Source of the DNA: JACVRW01 sp963820315
GTDB taxonomy: Bacteria > Actinomycetota > Thermoleophilia > Solirubrobacterales > Thermoleophilaceae
Length of the DNA stretch: 64,000 nt
Direction of reading: 5' to 3'
Assembly: GCA_963820315.1 (NCBI GenBank)
Contig: CAWFZK010000035.1
Location: 62,001 to 126,000 of the forward strand
The position numbers were made by a program, and so were the translations under genes. Shown one piece after another: positions 17,425 through 26,339 of the stretch. How positions within the stretch are numbered: the stretch's first letter is position 1; every line of letters begins with the position of its first letter. The notes beneath the pieces are model-generated. The model was not told the DNA's origin. It saw only the letters and a list, made by a program, of their open reading frames with translations, and did not search any database.

Positions 17425-17735
17425 CAGGACCCTTTCTCCTTCAGGTACTCATCGACGACATCGAACATGCGGCCCCAGAGGGCGCGTTGGCGATCCATCC
17501 AGTCGGCGGCCTCGCTCAGCACATCGGGCTCGAGCGAGATCCGATGCGTCCGGCCGACGACCTCGCGCCTGATGACGCCGGTCTCCTCGAGCACCTTCAG
17601 ATGCTTGGAGATCGCGGGCTTCGAGACGCCGAAGCCGGAGGTGGCGTCGCCGACCGTGGCGGGGCCGGCGGCGAGGCGCTCGACGATCTCGCGCCGGATC
17701 GGGTGCGACAGCGCCTTGAATGGATCGTTAACCAC
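17424..17735 (-). CDS. ArsR family transcriptional regulator
   Basis: A 103-residue winged-helix repressor of the ArsR type used in AHSA1/DUF899 operons. It has LSHPIRREIVERLAAGP, the recognition helix VSKPAISKHLKVLEE and the wing VGRTHRISLEPDVL; no metal-binding Cys pair is present, so it is not a classical metal sensor. Start GTG 17735 lies inside a perfect palindrome, so autoregulation is very likely. It heads a five-gene minus-strand operon (ArsR, DUF899, microprotein, SRPBCC, dehydrogenase), every junction of which overlaps by a few bases. Confidence 0.9.
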   Translation of the reverse strand: MVNDPFKALSHPIRREIVERLAAGPATVGDATSGFGVSKPAISKHLKVLEETGVIRREVVGRTHRISLEPDVLSEAADWMDRQRALWGRMFDVVDEYLKEKGS

Positions 17736-17745
17736 TCGGTTAACG
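17726..17745. promoter_or_regulatory. ArsR operator, perfect palindrome over the start codon
   Basis: CGTTAACC-ACTC-GGTTAACG has 8-base perfect arms and a 4-base spacer, and it covers the GTG of the arsR gene. On the minus strand it also overlaps a -10-like TACGTT. A bound repressor would block both transcription start and an almost leaderless translation start. Confidence 0.72.
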
Positions 17746-17752
17746 TAGCAGC

Positions 17753-17787
17753 AGAGAGGCCGCCGGCTCGGCGCCGGCGACCTCTCT
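17753..17787. terminator. Strong GC-rich hairpin downstream of alkaline phosphatase
   Basis: AGAGAGG-C-CGCCGGC, loop TCGGC, GCCGGCG-A-CCTCTCT: a 15-base stem with one mismatch. It lies 15 bases after the phosphatase stop on the minus strand and just upstream of the ArsR operon. There is no T-run, so it may be a terminator of the intrinsic type without tail or an RNA-stabilising hairpin. Confidence 0.55.
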
Positions 17788-17802
17788 CGATGTGTCCCGG
17801 GT

Positions 17803-19082
17803 CTACCTGAGCCGCATCGCGGCGAGAATGCTGTCGTGCACGTCCGTGTTCCGCTGGAAGCGGGCGAACGCGCGCGCGCCGGGGCCCTCGGCCGTCACCG
17901 GCGTGGCTGCGCCGGTGTGTGCACCGGTCGTCCAGTCGACCGTGAACTCGAGGTCCGTGCCCGGGCAGCGGGAAGGGCCCGTCCTCGGCGGAGACGCCGT
18001 CGCCGGACTCGTCCTCCTCGTCGACGTTCTCGATCGCGAGGCCGCCGGTCTCGTGGTCGCCGGCCACCACGAGCAGCGTGCCCGGATGGGTCGCGGCGAA
18101 GCGAACGGCCAGCTCGACCGTCCTGTCGAGCGCCTCGCCCGTGAGGATCGTCTTCTCGGCGTTGTTGCGATGGGCGAACTCGTCGATGCCCTCCTCCTCC
18201 ACGAAGAGGAAGAAGCCGTCGCGGTCGCGCGAGACGACGCTGAGCGCCTTCTCGGTCATCTCGTCGAGCGGCACCACGGGCTCGTAGAGGTCGCCCTCGC
18301 CCTCGGCGCGCTGCTCGAACATCTCCTCGTTGGCGAACAGGCCGAGCAGCTTGCGTGCGCGGCTGCGGCGCAGCGCCTGCACGGTCCGAGACGTACTCGT
18401 AGCCGAGCGTCTGCGGCGCGCTCGATCAGGTTGCCGCGGTCGCTGCTGCTCTGCTCGGTCGGATCCTTCGGCGGGTTGTCCGGATAGGCGCCGGGAACGC
18501 CGGGCGGGAGCCAGCGGTCCTCGCCGCCACCCAGGATCACGTCGGGTTTGCTCTGCTCGAGGAACTGGCGAGCGATCTCGCTTTGCTGCGCGCGGTCGGG
18601 GACGTGCGCGCCGAAGGCCGCCGGCGAGGCATCGGTGACCTGCGCGGTGGTGACGAGGCCGGTGGCCTTGCCCGACCGAGCGTGCCCGCTCGAGCAGCGT
18701 CGGCACCGGTCGTCCGTCCGCATCGACGCCGACGGCGCCGTTGTAGGTCCGGACGCCGCTCGCGAACGCGGTCGCACCGGCTGCCGAGTCGGTGACGGCC
18801 TCGTCGGGATCGATCGGGATCGGTGCTGGCGAGCCCCGCGTAGCGCAGCTCGTTCATGGCCAGCTGGCCGTCCTTGCCCTTCGTGGCGAGGCGGATGAGC
18901 TCGCGATGCGAAACGCCCATGCCGTCGCCGTGCAGGAAGATCACGTTCCTGGCCCGGTCGCCGCGACCGTGATCGTGCCATCCCCTGTCACCGGAATCGG
19001 CCGGGCTTGAGACAGCGACCGAGAGCGCCGTGGCCGCGGAGGCCGCGACGCCGACAGCGAGCATGCCTTTCCACTTCCTCAT
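17803..19082 (-). pseudogene. Alkaline phosphatase (PhoA-like), five frame changes
   Basis: The gene starts at ATG 19082 after a GGAGGAGGG ribosome site with an export signal (AVGVAASAATALSVAVSSPA). PhoA landmarks occur in successive frames: metal-binding IFLHGDGMG, nucleophile region VTDSAAGATAFASG, VTDASPAAFGAHV, GGGEDRWLP, VEEEGIDEFAHRNN, VAGDHETGGL, and HTGAATPVTAEGPGA with the last zinc-binding His; the stop is at 17803-17805. Frame changes lie near 18815, 18671, 18400, 18385 and 17970. Each equals one extra base, and two are GGG where GG is needed. All catalytic segments survive, so this could be an intact gene read with errors; as written it cannot be translated. Confidence 0.8.
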
Positions 19083-19210
19083 GAGATCCCTCCTCCACTG
19101 CAGGTCAGTGCCCTCGCTCTACCCGGGCCGGAAGTCCGAAATCTTCAAGACGGGCGGCCGCCCGACCTCGATCATCCGGCTCACGCAGAACCCGAACGAG
19201 AGGCGGACAG

Positions 19211-19600
19211 ATGAAGGCTCAGCTCGACCTGATCGGCATCGTCGTAGAGGACATGGGACGGTCGCTCGCGTTCTACCGGGAGCTCGGGCTCGACGTGCCC
19301 GAGGATGGAGACGGACAGCCGCACGTCGAGGCGACGCTGCGCGGCGGGCTCCGTCTCGCCTGGGACACGCAGGAGACGATTCGGTCCTTCAACCAGGACT
19401 GGCAGCCAGCCAGCGGCGGTCCGCAGATCGGCCTGGCCTTCCTGGTCGACTCGCCCGCCGACGTCGACGCCACCTATGAGCGGCTGGTCTCGCTCGGCTA
19501 CGACGGCCACAAGGAGCCGTTCGACGCGCCCTGGGGCCAGCGCTACGCGCTCGTGCACGATCCCGACGGCAACTCGGTGGACCTGTTCGCGTCGCTCTAG
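19211..19600 (+). CDS. VOC family (glyoxalase/bleomycin-resistance fold) protein
   Basis: A 129-residue vicinal-oxygen-chelate protein with two beta-alpha-beta-beta-beta modules: LDLIGIVVEDMGRSLAFYRE in the first and PQIGLAFLVDSPADVDATYE, ALVHDPDGNSVDLFA in the second. Such proteins may be lyases, dioxygenases or antibiotic-binding proteins; nothing here decides. An AGAGGCGG ribosome site precedes ATG 19211. Its last codon overlaps the end of the convergent transporter gene. Confidence 0.88.
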   Translation: MKAQLDLIGIVVEDMGRSLAFYRELGLDVPEDGDGQPHVEATLRGGLRLAWDTQETIRSFNQDWQPASGGPQIGLAFLVDSPADVDATYERLVSLGYDGHKEPFDAPWGQRYALVHDPDGNSVDLFASL

Positions 19601-20526
19601 CCGAGCTGGATCAGGGCCACGCCCGCGAGCAGCAGCCCGACCCCTATCAGCCGGCTCCGCGAGATCGGCCGTCTCGGCAGGCGCAGCAGGCCCTGGCGGT
19701 CCACGAAGACCGAGGCGATCTGCTGCCCCGCCACGGTGAGCGCGACCGTCGGGGCCACGCCGATCTCGGGAATCAGGACGAAGACCGACGTCACATAGGC
19801 GGCGCCGCATGCCCCGCCGAGCCAGCCCCACCAGGGGACGGCGCCCAGACGTGCGCCGGCCGGCCGCGGCGAGCGCCCCAGGGCGAGCAGCGCCGCGAGG
19901 GCGACGGCCATCGTCGCGGTGGCGACCAGGAACGAGAACGCGCCGACGGTGATCGGCGCATCGACGTCGGCTCTCAGCTGGGCGTTGACGGCGCCCTGCA
20001 CCGGCAGCACCGCGCCGGCGGCGAGGCCGGCCGCCACCCAGCCGCCACGGTTGCGCAGGGCGCCGTCCAGGGAATCGGCGCCGCCCTGCGCCCGAACGAT
20101 CATCCAGGTGGCGACGACAACCGCGAGCGCACCGGCCACGGCGGCCAACCCGAGCGGCTCGCGCTCGACGCCGAGCCAGCCCGAGCCGTCGAGCACGAGC
20201 GACGCGCCCATCTGCCCGGCAATGAAGAGGCCGACCGCGACGAGCGCTCCAAGGCGCGGGAACAGCAGGATGCCGGCGGTGATGTAGACGGCGCTGCCGA
20301 TGCCGCCCCACAGATGGGCGGGCTCGGCGTCGGCCAGGGCACCGAAGGCGCCGAGCGTGCCGGCCAGCGCCGCCAGGGCGAGCAGCAGGCTCGCGCCGAT
20401 CGCGAGCTGAAGCGTCGAGGCCCCGATCGGGCTGCCGAGGGCGCCGGACAGCTGCACGTTCGCACCGGCCTGGAGCGCCAGCAGGCTGCCGACAAAGAGG
20501 AGGAAGGGAATCGCGAGGGCTTCCAT
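19597..20526 (-). CDS. DMT family transporter, duplicated DUF606/YdcZ type
   Basis: A 309-residue membrane protein of ten helices made of two DUF606 units. The family signature appears twice: LLALQAGANVQLSGALGSP near the N terminus and VLPVQGAVNAQLRADVDAP in the middle. Many DUF606 proteins are half-size pairs, so this is the fused form. It probably exports a small molecule. It diverges from a TetR gene, and a perfect 26-base palindrome lies between them, so it is the likely regulated target. Confidence 0.88.
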   Translation of the reverse strand: MEALAIPFLLFVGSLLALQAGANVQLSGALGSPIGASTLQLAIGASLLLALAALAGTLGAFGALADAEPAHLWGGIGSAVYITAGILLFPRLGALVAVGLFIAGQMGASLVLDGSGWLGVEREPLGLAAVAGALAVVVATWMIVRAQGGADSLDGALRNRGGWVAAGLAAGAVLPVQGAVNAQLRADVDAPITVGAFSFLVATATMAVALAALLALGRSPRPAGARLGAVPWWGWLGGACGAAYVTSVFVLIPEIGVAPTVALTVAGQQIASVFVDRQGLLRLPRRPISRSRLIGVGLLLAGVALIQLG

Positions 20527-20546
20527 GGAGTTCGTCCGGGTCGTGA

Positions 20547-20572
20547 GCTAACTTGACTATGGTCAAGTTAGC
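20547..20572. promoter_or_regulatory. TetR operator, perfect 26-base palindrome
   Basis: GCTAACTTGAC-TATG-GTCAAGTTAGC has 11-base perfect arms and a 4-base spacer. It ends one base before the TetR ATG and lies 20 bases from the divergent transporter ATG, so it can repress both. It is AT-richer than its surroundings. Confidence 0.8.
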
Positions 20573-21242
20573 ATGCAGCCACGCGAGCTCCCCACCCCCG
20601 GCCCGCCGCCCGAGCGCGCCGACGCCCGCCGCAATCGCCTGCGCATCCTGGAGGCGGCGGCCGAGCTGATCGGCGAGCGGGGCTTCGACCGAGTCACGAT
20701 CGACGACATCGCGGAGCGCGCCGGCGTCGCCAAGGGCACCGTCTTCCACCGCTTCGGCAACCGCGCGGGCCTGGCCGTGGGCCTACTCGACGAGCGCGAG
20801 CGCCGGCTCCAGGACAGGCTGCTGAGCGGTCCGCCACCCCTGGGCCCGGGCGCACCTGCCGAGCGAGCGCCTCATCGCCTTCCTCGGCGCCCTGGTCGAC
20901 TTCACCGACGCGAACGTCGACCTGCTGATCGTCAGCGACCACGACGAGCCGGGAGGCCGCTACCGGACGGGCGCGTACGCCGCATGGCGCCTCCACGTGG
21001 CCTCGCTGCTCGAGGAGCTGGGCGCGGGCCGCCAGGCGGGCGGGCTCGCCGACACCCTGCTCGCCCCCGCGGCCGCCGACCTGATCCGCCACCGCCGCCG
21101 GGAGCTCGGCGTTCCGCGAGCTCGGATCAAGCGCGAGCTCGAGCTGGTGGCGCGCGCGCTGGTCGGCTCGCTGGCGGCTAGGACGCGTCAAGCGGCTGGA
21201 ATCAGCACGCGACGGGTGATCTGTCCATTGCTTTCCCAGTAG
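20573..21242 (+). CDS. TetR family regulator, apparent +1 frameshift
   Basis: The DNA-binding domain is complete in the first frame: NRLRILEAAAELIGERGFD, VTIDDIAERAGVAKGTVFHRFG. One extra base in the CCCCTGGGCCCGGG stretch near 20840-20855 moves the ligand domain to the next frame (RLIAFLGALVDFTDANVDLL, WRLHVASLLEELGAG, ELELVARALVGS), ending at TAG 21242. The joined protein of about 222 residues is a normal TetR size. It probably represses itself and the divergent transporter. The last 55 bases overlap the convergent sulfite-oxidase-like gene. Confidence 0.85.
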
Positions 21243-22445
21243 GTCACTTTGTTGGTGAGGACGGATCATCGGGCGCCGGCTGGACGTTGCCGTCGACGTC
21301 GAAGCGCACGCGACGTGATCGTGTGCTCCCCCGCCGGGGCCCTCCCCCATTGCAGTGTCCAGAACGTCCACGCGAACTCGGAGCGGGCTTTGACCTCCGT
21401 TTCTGTGCCCTGTGGCGCTCAAGCCGCGCCTCGATCCAGGGCCCGTCGTCGATTTGGACCTCCACGGCCGCGATCGGCGCGCCCCAGGCCGCGCCCATGA
21501 TGGCGTACTGCGGCCTCGCCGAGTGACCTTGGCCGGCGCCGACTTGAGCCGGTCGTGCCGGACGGAAGTGAACGTCCAAACGGTCTCGCCGCCGCGCACC
21601 TCCTCGCGGATCGTGACGTAGTCCCGCGCCATGAACCGACCGCGGTACTGCTGATCGAGCACCTCGATACGCGTCAGCCACTTGACGTTGGCCACCCCGT
21701 ACCACCCCGGGGCGATCAAGCGCACCGGGGAAACCGTGCTCCGGGAGGCAACGGCGCACCGTTCATCTCGTAGCAGAGGAGGTTGTCGGGGTTGAGCGCA
21801 TCCTCGAGCGACATGCTGCGGGCGAACTGCTCGGTGATCGTCAGATCGAGTGCGCCCGCGCCGTCGGGGACGCCCACGCCCGTGTCGCCGGGATCGAGCA
21901 CGCCCGAGTTGTCGCGGATCGTCACCTCGCCCTCGATCCGCCCCCCAGAAGACGACCTCGATGCCCTGCTCCAGAATGCCCGCCCGCTCAGGACCGGAGC
22001 CAGCGGCGCGCCGCCCAGCGGGCATTTCCGACGCCGCCGATGAAGAACGGCAGGCCGGTGTTGCCGGAGCACTCCATCGTGAACTCAACCTCGCGACACG
22101 TGCGGGCCTTGAGGTCGGCGAGCGTCAGCGATTGCGGGTGAGCCACCAGCCCACCGATCCCAAGCGCCAGTCCTGCGCATTGAGGGCCGGTTGACCGTAG
22201 TGATTGATGACGAAGAACTGGCCGGGCGGTGTGAGCCGGGAGTCGAGCGCCTCCCAGTCGAGCTGGCGGACGATGACGTTCGGGACGGGGTTTGGCGCGG
22301 GCTGATCGAGCCACGGAACGACCTCTTCGTCGGGCTCGCCGGGGAAGGCATGCGCCGGTCCGGCCACGCGCACCGCCGTCAGCCCCGCGGCTGCCGCGCC
22401 TCCACCCTTCAACAGCGTGCGGCGAGATACCTCTAGTTGCTCCAC
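21188..22445 (-). pseudogene. Tat-exported sulfite-oxidase-like molybdoenzyme, many frame changes
   Basis: GTG 22445, behind an AAAGGGGG ribosome site, starts a Tat-type signal SRRTLLKGGGAAAAG. Spread over the three frames are NPVPNVIVRQLDWEALD, LTLADLKARTCREVEFTME, CSGNTG with the molybdenum-ligand Cys, GILEQGIEVVFWGA, ITEQFARSMSLEDALNPDN, RLIAPGWYGVANVKWLTRIE, IMGAAWGAPIAAVEVQIDDGPW, EFAWTFWTLQWG, EHTITSR, DVDGNVQPAP and a last stretch ending ITRRVLIPAA. At least six frame changes are needed, yet the order and spacing match a complete sulfite oxidase of about 415 residues. Either the gene is decaying or the sequence is locally poor. Confidence 0.78.
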
Positions 22446-22695
22446 TGTGTAACCCCCTTTACAGGTCACACGGCCCCAGCGTGCGTCGGAGCGACGCCAC
22501 GGGGCGAACGGAACGGCAACAAGAACAGACACGGTTGCCGCGAACGACAGCTTGCAACGCATGGAGATTCCTCCGAGCGCGAGAACGTCGAGTGTCTCGC
22601 ACTGAGGGTTGGGCGTCAATCGACGCTGGGGAATCGGCAGCATGCCGGTTCGTCGAGAGGGTCCGGCAAAACGACACTGCCGTACCGTCCGTAGC

Positions 22696-24403
22696 TTGAG
22701 TCGCCCTGCCTGGCTCACCGACTCGGAGCTCCGCATCGGCCTCGGCTGCATGCGGCTGATGAGCGGCGAGGACCCGGACGAGGAGCGCGCGCTCGAGACG
22801 ATCCGCGCCGCGGTCGAGGCCGGCATCACCGTCTTCGACACTGCGCGCGCATACGGCGACAACGAGCGGCTGCTGGCGCGCGGACTGGCCGGGACGGATC
22901 GGCGCGCGCGGATCGTGACGAAGGGCGGCATGACACGGCCGGAGGGCCGCTGGGTCCCGGACGGTCGCGCGAAGGCGATCCGCGCGGACTGCGAGGCGAG
23001 CCTGGCGGCGTTGGACGGCCTCCCGATCGACCTCTATCTGATCCACGCGCCCGATCCGCGCACGCCCTGGCGCACGTCGGTTCGTGCGCTCGCCAAGCTC
23101 GCCGACGAGGGGCTCGTGGAAAGGATCGGGCTCTCGAACGTCAACCGTCACCAGCTGGACGAGGCGCTCGAGCTCGCCCCGATCGCAGCCGTGCAGGTCG
23201 GGCTCAGCTTGCTCGACGACAGTGCGCTGCGCGGCGGCGTTGTCGAGCGCTGCGAGGAGGCGGGGGTCACGGTGATGGCGCACTCGCCTCTCGGTGGCCC
23301 GAGCCGGGTGCGCAGCCTCGCGCGCCGGCCGCAGCTCGCGGAGATCGCCGAGGCGCACGACGCGACGCCCGCGCGAGGTCGCGCTCGCGTGGGTCCTCCA
23401 CCTGTCCCCCACGCTGATCGCGATCCCCGGCGCTCGCCGCCCCGAGGCCGCCCGCTCCGCCGCGCGCGCGGCGACGCTCGAGCTCGATGACAGCGAGCTC
23501 GCGGCGCTCTCAGGCGAGCGTCGTACGACCACTCGCCGTGCTTCGCCACGGGCGGACGCCGACGTCGTCGTCGTGATGGGCATCCCCGGAGCCGGGAAGA
23601 GCCGCATCGCCGAGGAGCACGCCGCTCGCGGCTACCTGCGCCTGAACCGGGACGAGCGCGGAGGGTCGCTGCGACAGCTCGCCGAAGCGCTCGACGAAGC
23701 CCTCACGTCAGGCGCCCAGCGGGTCGTGCTCGACAACACCTACCTGACGCGCGCCTCGCGAAGCTATGTCCTCGAGGCGGCAGCTCGGCACGGCGTTCCG
23801 GCCCGCTGCGTGTGGCTCGACACCCCGCTCGCGCAGGCGCAGGTGAACATGGTCGAGCGGCTGCTCGAGCGCTTCGGCTCGCTCCCGACCCCGGACGAGC
23901 TGCGCGCGGCGGCGAAGCAGGAACAGGGCCTGCTCGCCCCGACCTCGCAGATGCGCACGCTCCGCGAGCTCGAGCCGCCGGCGGCGGACGAGGGCTGGGC
24001 CGGCCTGGAGCAGGTGCCGTTCGAGCGCGCGCCGGGGTCGGGCCGAGCCGGCGTCTTCGTCGGCGCCGCGGCGCTGCTCGAGCCCGGCTGGAGGGAGGCG
24101 CTGGCGCGGGCCGCGCCCGCGGCCCCCCACCTGGTCTACGACTGGGACCCGGATGGCCGCCGCGAGGCGCTCGACGCCGCAGCGGCCGCCCTCACCGGAC
24201 AGGTCCCGGGACCCGTGGAAGCGGCGCTATGCCCGCACCCGGCGGGCCCGCCCGTCTGTTGGTGCCGTCCGCCGCTGCCGGGACTCGCGCTGGCGTTCGC
24301 CCGCAGGCACGGCGTCGATCCGGCGAGATCGACGCTCGTCGGCTCGACTCCTGCCCACCGAACGCTCGCCGCGACGCTTGGCGCTCGCTACGTCGCGGCC
24401 TGA
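22696..24403 (+). CDS. Aldo/keto reductase fused to PNK-like kinase and HAD-like tail, one frameshift
   Basis: Three parts in a row. First, an aldo/keto reductase (RIGLGCMRLM, FDTARAYGDNERLLARGL, DLYLIHAPDP, RIGLSNVNRHQLDEAL, AHSPLGG, then REVALAWVLHLSPTLIAIPGA). One extra C at 23368-23370 splits it; without it the sequence reads ATPREVALAW. Second, without a stop, a P-loop kinase (MGIPGAGKSRIAEEH, LRLNRDERGGSLRQL, VVLDNTYLTRASRSYV, ARCVWLDTPLAQAQVN), closely patterned on the kinase half of polynucleotide kinase/phosphatase. Third, a HAD/GmhB-like C-terminal half with a zinc-type CPHPAGPPVCWCRPPLPGL. TTG 22696 is the likely start; ATG 22642 is possible. Repair of nucleic-acid ends is a guess from the kinase. 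Confidence 0.75.
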
Positions 24404-24414
24404 GACAGACGGGC

Positions 24415-26319
24415 CTAGCTCGTCGACTCCGCCTTCTTGCGCCGGCCGCGCCCGCCGCGCCGGCCGCGGCGGCGCCGCCGCCCGTTCGCCGACGACTCGG
24501 CGGAGCCGTCCGCGCCCACGGCCAGCCCCTCGGGGGGGTTGACCAGCGTGGCCTGCGCCGCCTGGCGGCCGACCTTGTCGATCCGGACGAGCGTCTTCTC
24601 GCCCACGAGGGGGGCCGCGCCGAACACCGAGACGATGTAGCCGTCGAGCTTCGCGACCGCGTCGTCGTCGTTGTACATGTGCGGCTCCTCGATGTGGACG
24701 AGCACCTCCTCGCCCTCGCGGAACGGCAGGGCGCGCTGCTCGACGTCCTCGCGCGTGCCCTCGAGCACGACCTCGAAGTGGTCGATCGGCAGCGCCTCGG
24801 TGCCCTCGAAGTGGAAGTGCTTGCCGGTCTCCTGCTCGATCTCGTGGATCGGGCCCTCCACGCCGTGCCCGCCCACGAGGATCGACGCCACCGAGGGGTG
24901 GACGCGGATCAGGAACGCGGGCGCCTCGGGCCGCTCGACGACCAGGTCGCGCAGCCAGCGATCGACCTCGATCGCGACGGTCTCCTCCGAGAGCACGACG
25001 CCCTCGCCCTCGCACACCGGACACCTCTTCGTGAGGATCTCGCGCACGCCGTCGGTCACGTTCTGGCGCGTCATCTCGACGAGCCCGAGCGGTGAGATCT
25101 CGACCACGTAGGTCTTCGTGCGATCCTCGTCGAGCGCCTTGCGGAGCGTCTTCAGGACGGCGTCGCGGTTGCGCGCGCGCGACATGTCGATGAAGTCGAT
25201 GACGATGATCCCGCCGATGTCGCGCAGCCGCAGCTGGCGGACCACCTCGTCGGCGGCCTCGAGGTTGGTCCGCGTGATCGTGTCCTCGAGCTTCGCGCCC
25301 TTGCCGCGCCCGGTGAAGGAGCCCGAGTTGATGTCGATGACCGTCATCGCCTCGGCGTAGTCGATCATCAGGTAGCCGCCACTCGGCAGGTCGACGCGGC
25401 GCTTCAGCACAGACTGGATCGCGTCCTCGACGCCGTAGCGCTCGAAGAGCGGCTCCTCGTCGTCCTTGTAGAACTCGAGCCGCTCGAGCAGCTCCGGTGC
25501 GGTCCTGTTGAAGAAGGACTCGAGCCGGTGGTGCTGCTTCTCGTCGTCGACGATCGCCTTCTCGAACTCGCCCGAGAAGATGTCGCGCGCGACGCGCACC
25601 GACAGGTCCGCCTCCTGGAAGGCCATCGCCGGGGCGGTGGTCTCCTTGGCGCGCTGCTGCAGCACTTCGTGCAGCTTGTGGAGGTACTTGATCTCGCGCT
25701 CGAAGTCCTCGCGGGTCGCGCCCTGCGCGGCGGTGCGCACGATCGCGCCCCCCTCGCCCAGGTCCGCCTTGCCGGCGGCACGGCGCAGGCGGTCGCGCTC
25801 CTTGTCCTCGAGCCGGCGCGACACGCCGACCCCCTCGCCCTGCGGCACGTACACGAGGTAGCGCCCGGCGATCGAGAGCTGCATGGACAGGCGCGGGCCC
25901 TTCGTCTTCAGCGGATCCTTGATCGCCTGAACGAGGATCTCCTGGCCGGGCTTCAAGAGCTCGGTGATGCGCTTGCCCTTCTGGCCGCGGCCGCCACGGC
26001 CACGGCGCGCGACCTCCACGCCCGGGAAGACGACGTCGTCCGCGTGCAGGAAGCCGTTCTTGTCGAGGCCGATGTCCACGAAGGCGGCCTCGAGGCCGGG
26101 CAGGACGTTGTCGACCTTGCCCTTGTAGACGTTTCCGACGATCGAGCGGTTGCTCTTGCGCTCTATGTAGAGCTCGGCAACCCGCCAGTCGTCCTGTTTC
26201 GTGTTCTGGTTTCTCTTACCGCGACCCTTCGTCGTGGCGCCGCTCGGGCTGCCCTCCGATTCCAGGATCGCGACTCTCGTTTCGCCACGGTCCACCGTGA
26301 CGAGCAACTGCTTTCTCAA
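24415..26319 (-). CDS. rng: Ribonuclease E/G (Rne/Rng family)
   Basis: A 634-residue endoribonuclease acting in mRNA decay and rRNA processing. The S1 domain is interrupted by a basic insert (KGRGKRNQNTKQDD) and contains GNVYKGKVDNVLPGLEAAFV; the catalytic domain has LMIDYAEAMTVIDINSGSF with the metal-binding Asp residues and DIGGIIVIDFIDM; the zinc-link region is RCPVCEGEG. The C terminus has a TRAM-like segment (VLVHIEEPHMYN to KTLVRIDKVGRQAAQATLV) and a very basic tail. Start TTG 26319 after GAAGGG. It follows rodA by 20 bases, as rng follows the mre genes in many bacteria. Confidence 0.93.
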   Translation of the reverse strand: MRKQLLVTVDRGETRVAILESEGSPSGATTKGRGKRNQNTKQDDWRVAELYIERKSNRSIVGNVYKGKVDNVLPGLEAAFVDIGLDKNGFLHADDVVFPGVEVARRGRGGRGQKGKRITELLKPGQEILVQAIKDPLKTKGPRLSMQLSIAGRYLVYVPQGEGVGVSRRLEDKERDRLRRAAGKADLGEGGAIVRTAAQGATREDFEREIKYLHKLHEVLQQRAKETTAPAMAFQEADLSVRVARDIFSGEFEKAIVDDEKQHHRLESFFNRTAPELLERLEFYKDDEEPLFERYGVEDAIQSVLKRRVDLPSGGYLMIDYAEAMTVIDINSGSFTGRGKGAKLEDTITRTNLEAADEVVRQLRLRDIGGIIVIDFIDMSRARNRDAVLKTLRKALDEDRTKTYVVEISPLGLVEMTRQNVTDGVREILTKRCPVCEGEGVVLSEETVAIEVDRWLRDLVVERPEAPAFLIRVHPSVASILVGGHGVEGPIHEIEQETGKHFHFEGTEALPIDHFEVVLEGTREDVEQRALPFREGEEVLVHIEEPHMYNDDDAVAKLDGYIVSVFGAAPLVGEKTLVRIDKVGRQAAQATLVNPPEGLAVGADGSAESSANGRRRRRGRRGGRGRRKKAESTS

Positions 26320-26339
26320 GGAAGATTCCCTTCATGTCG

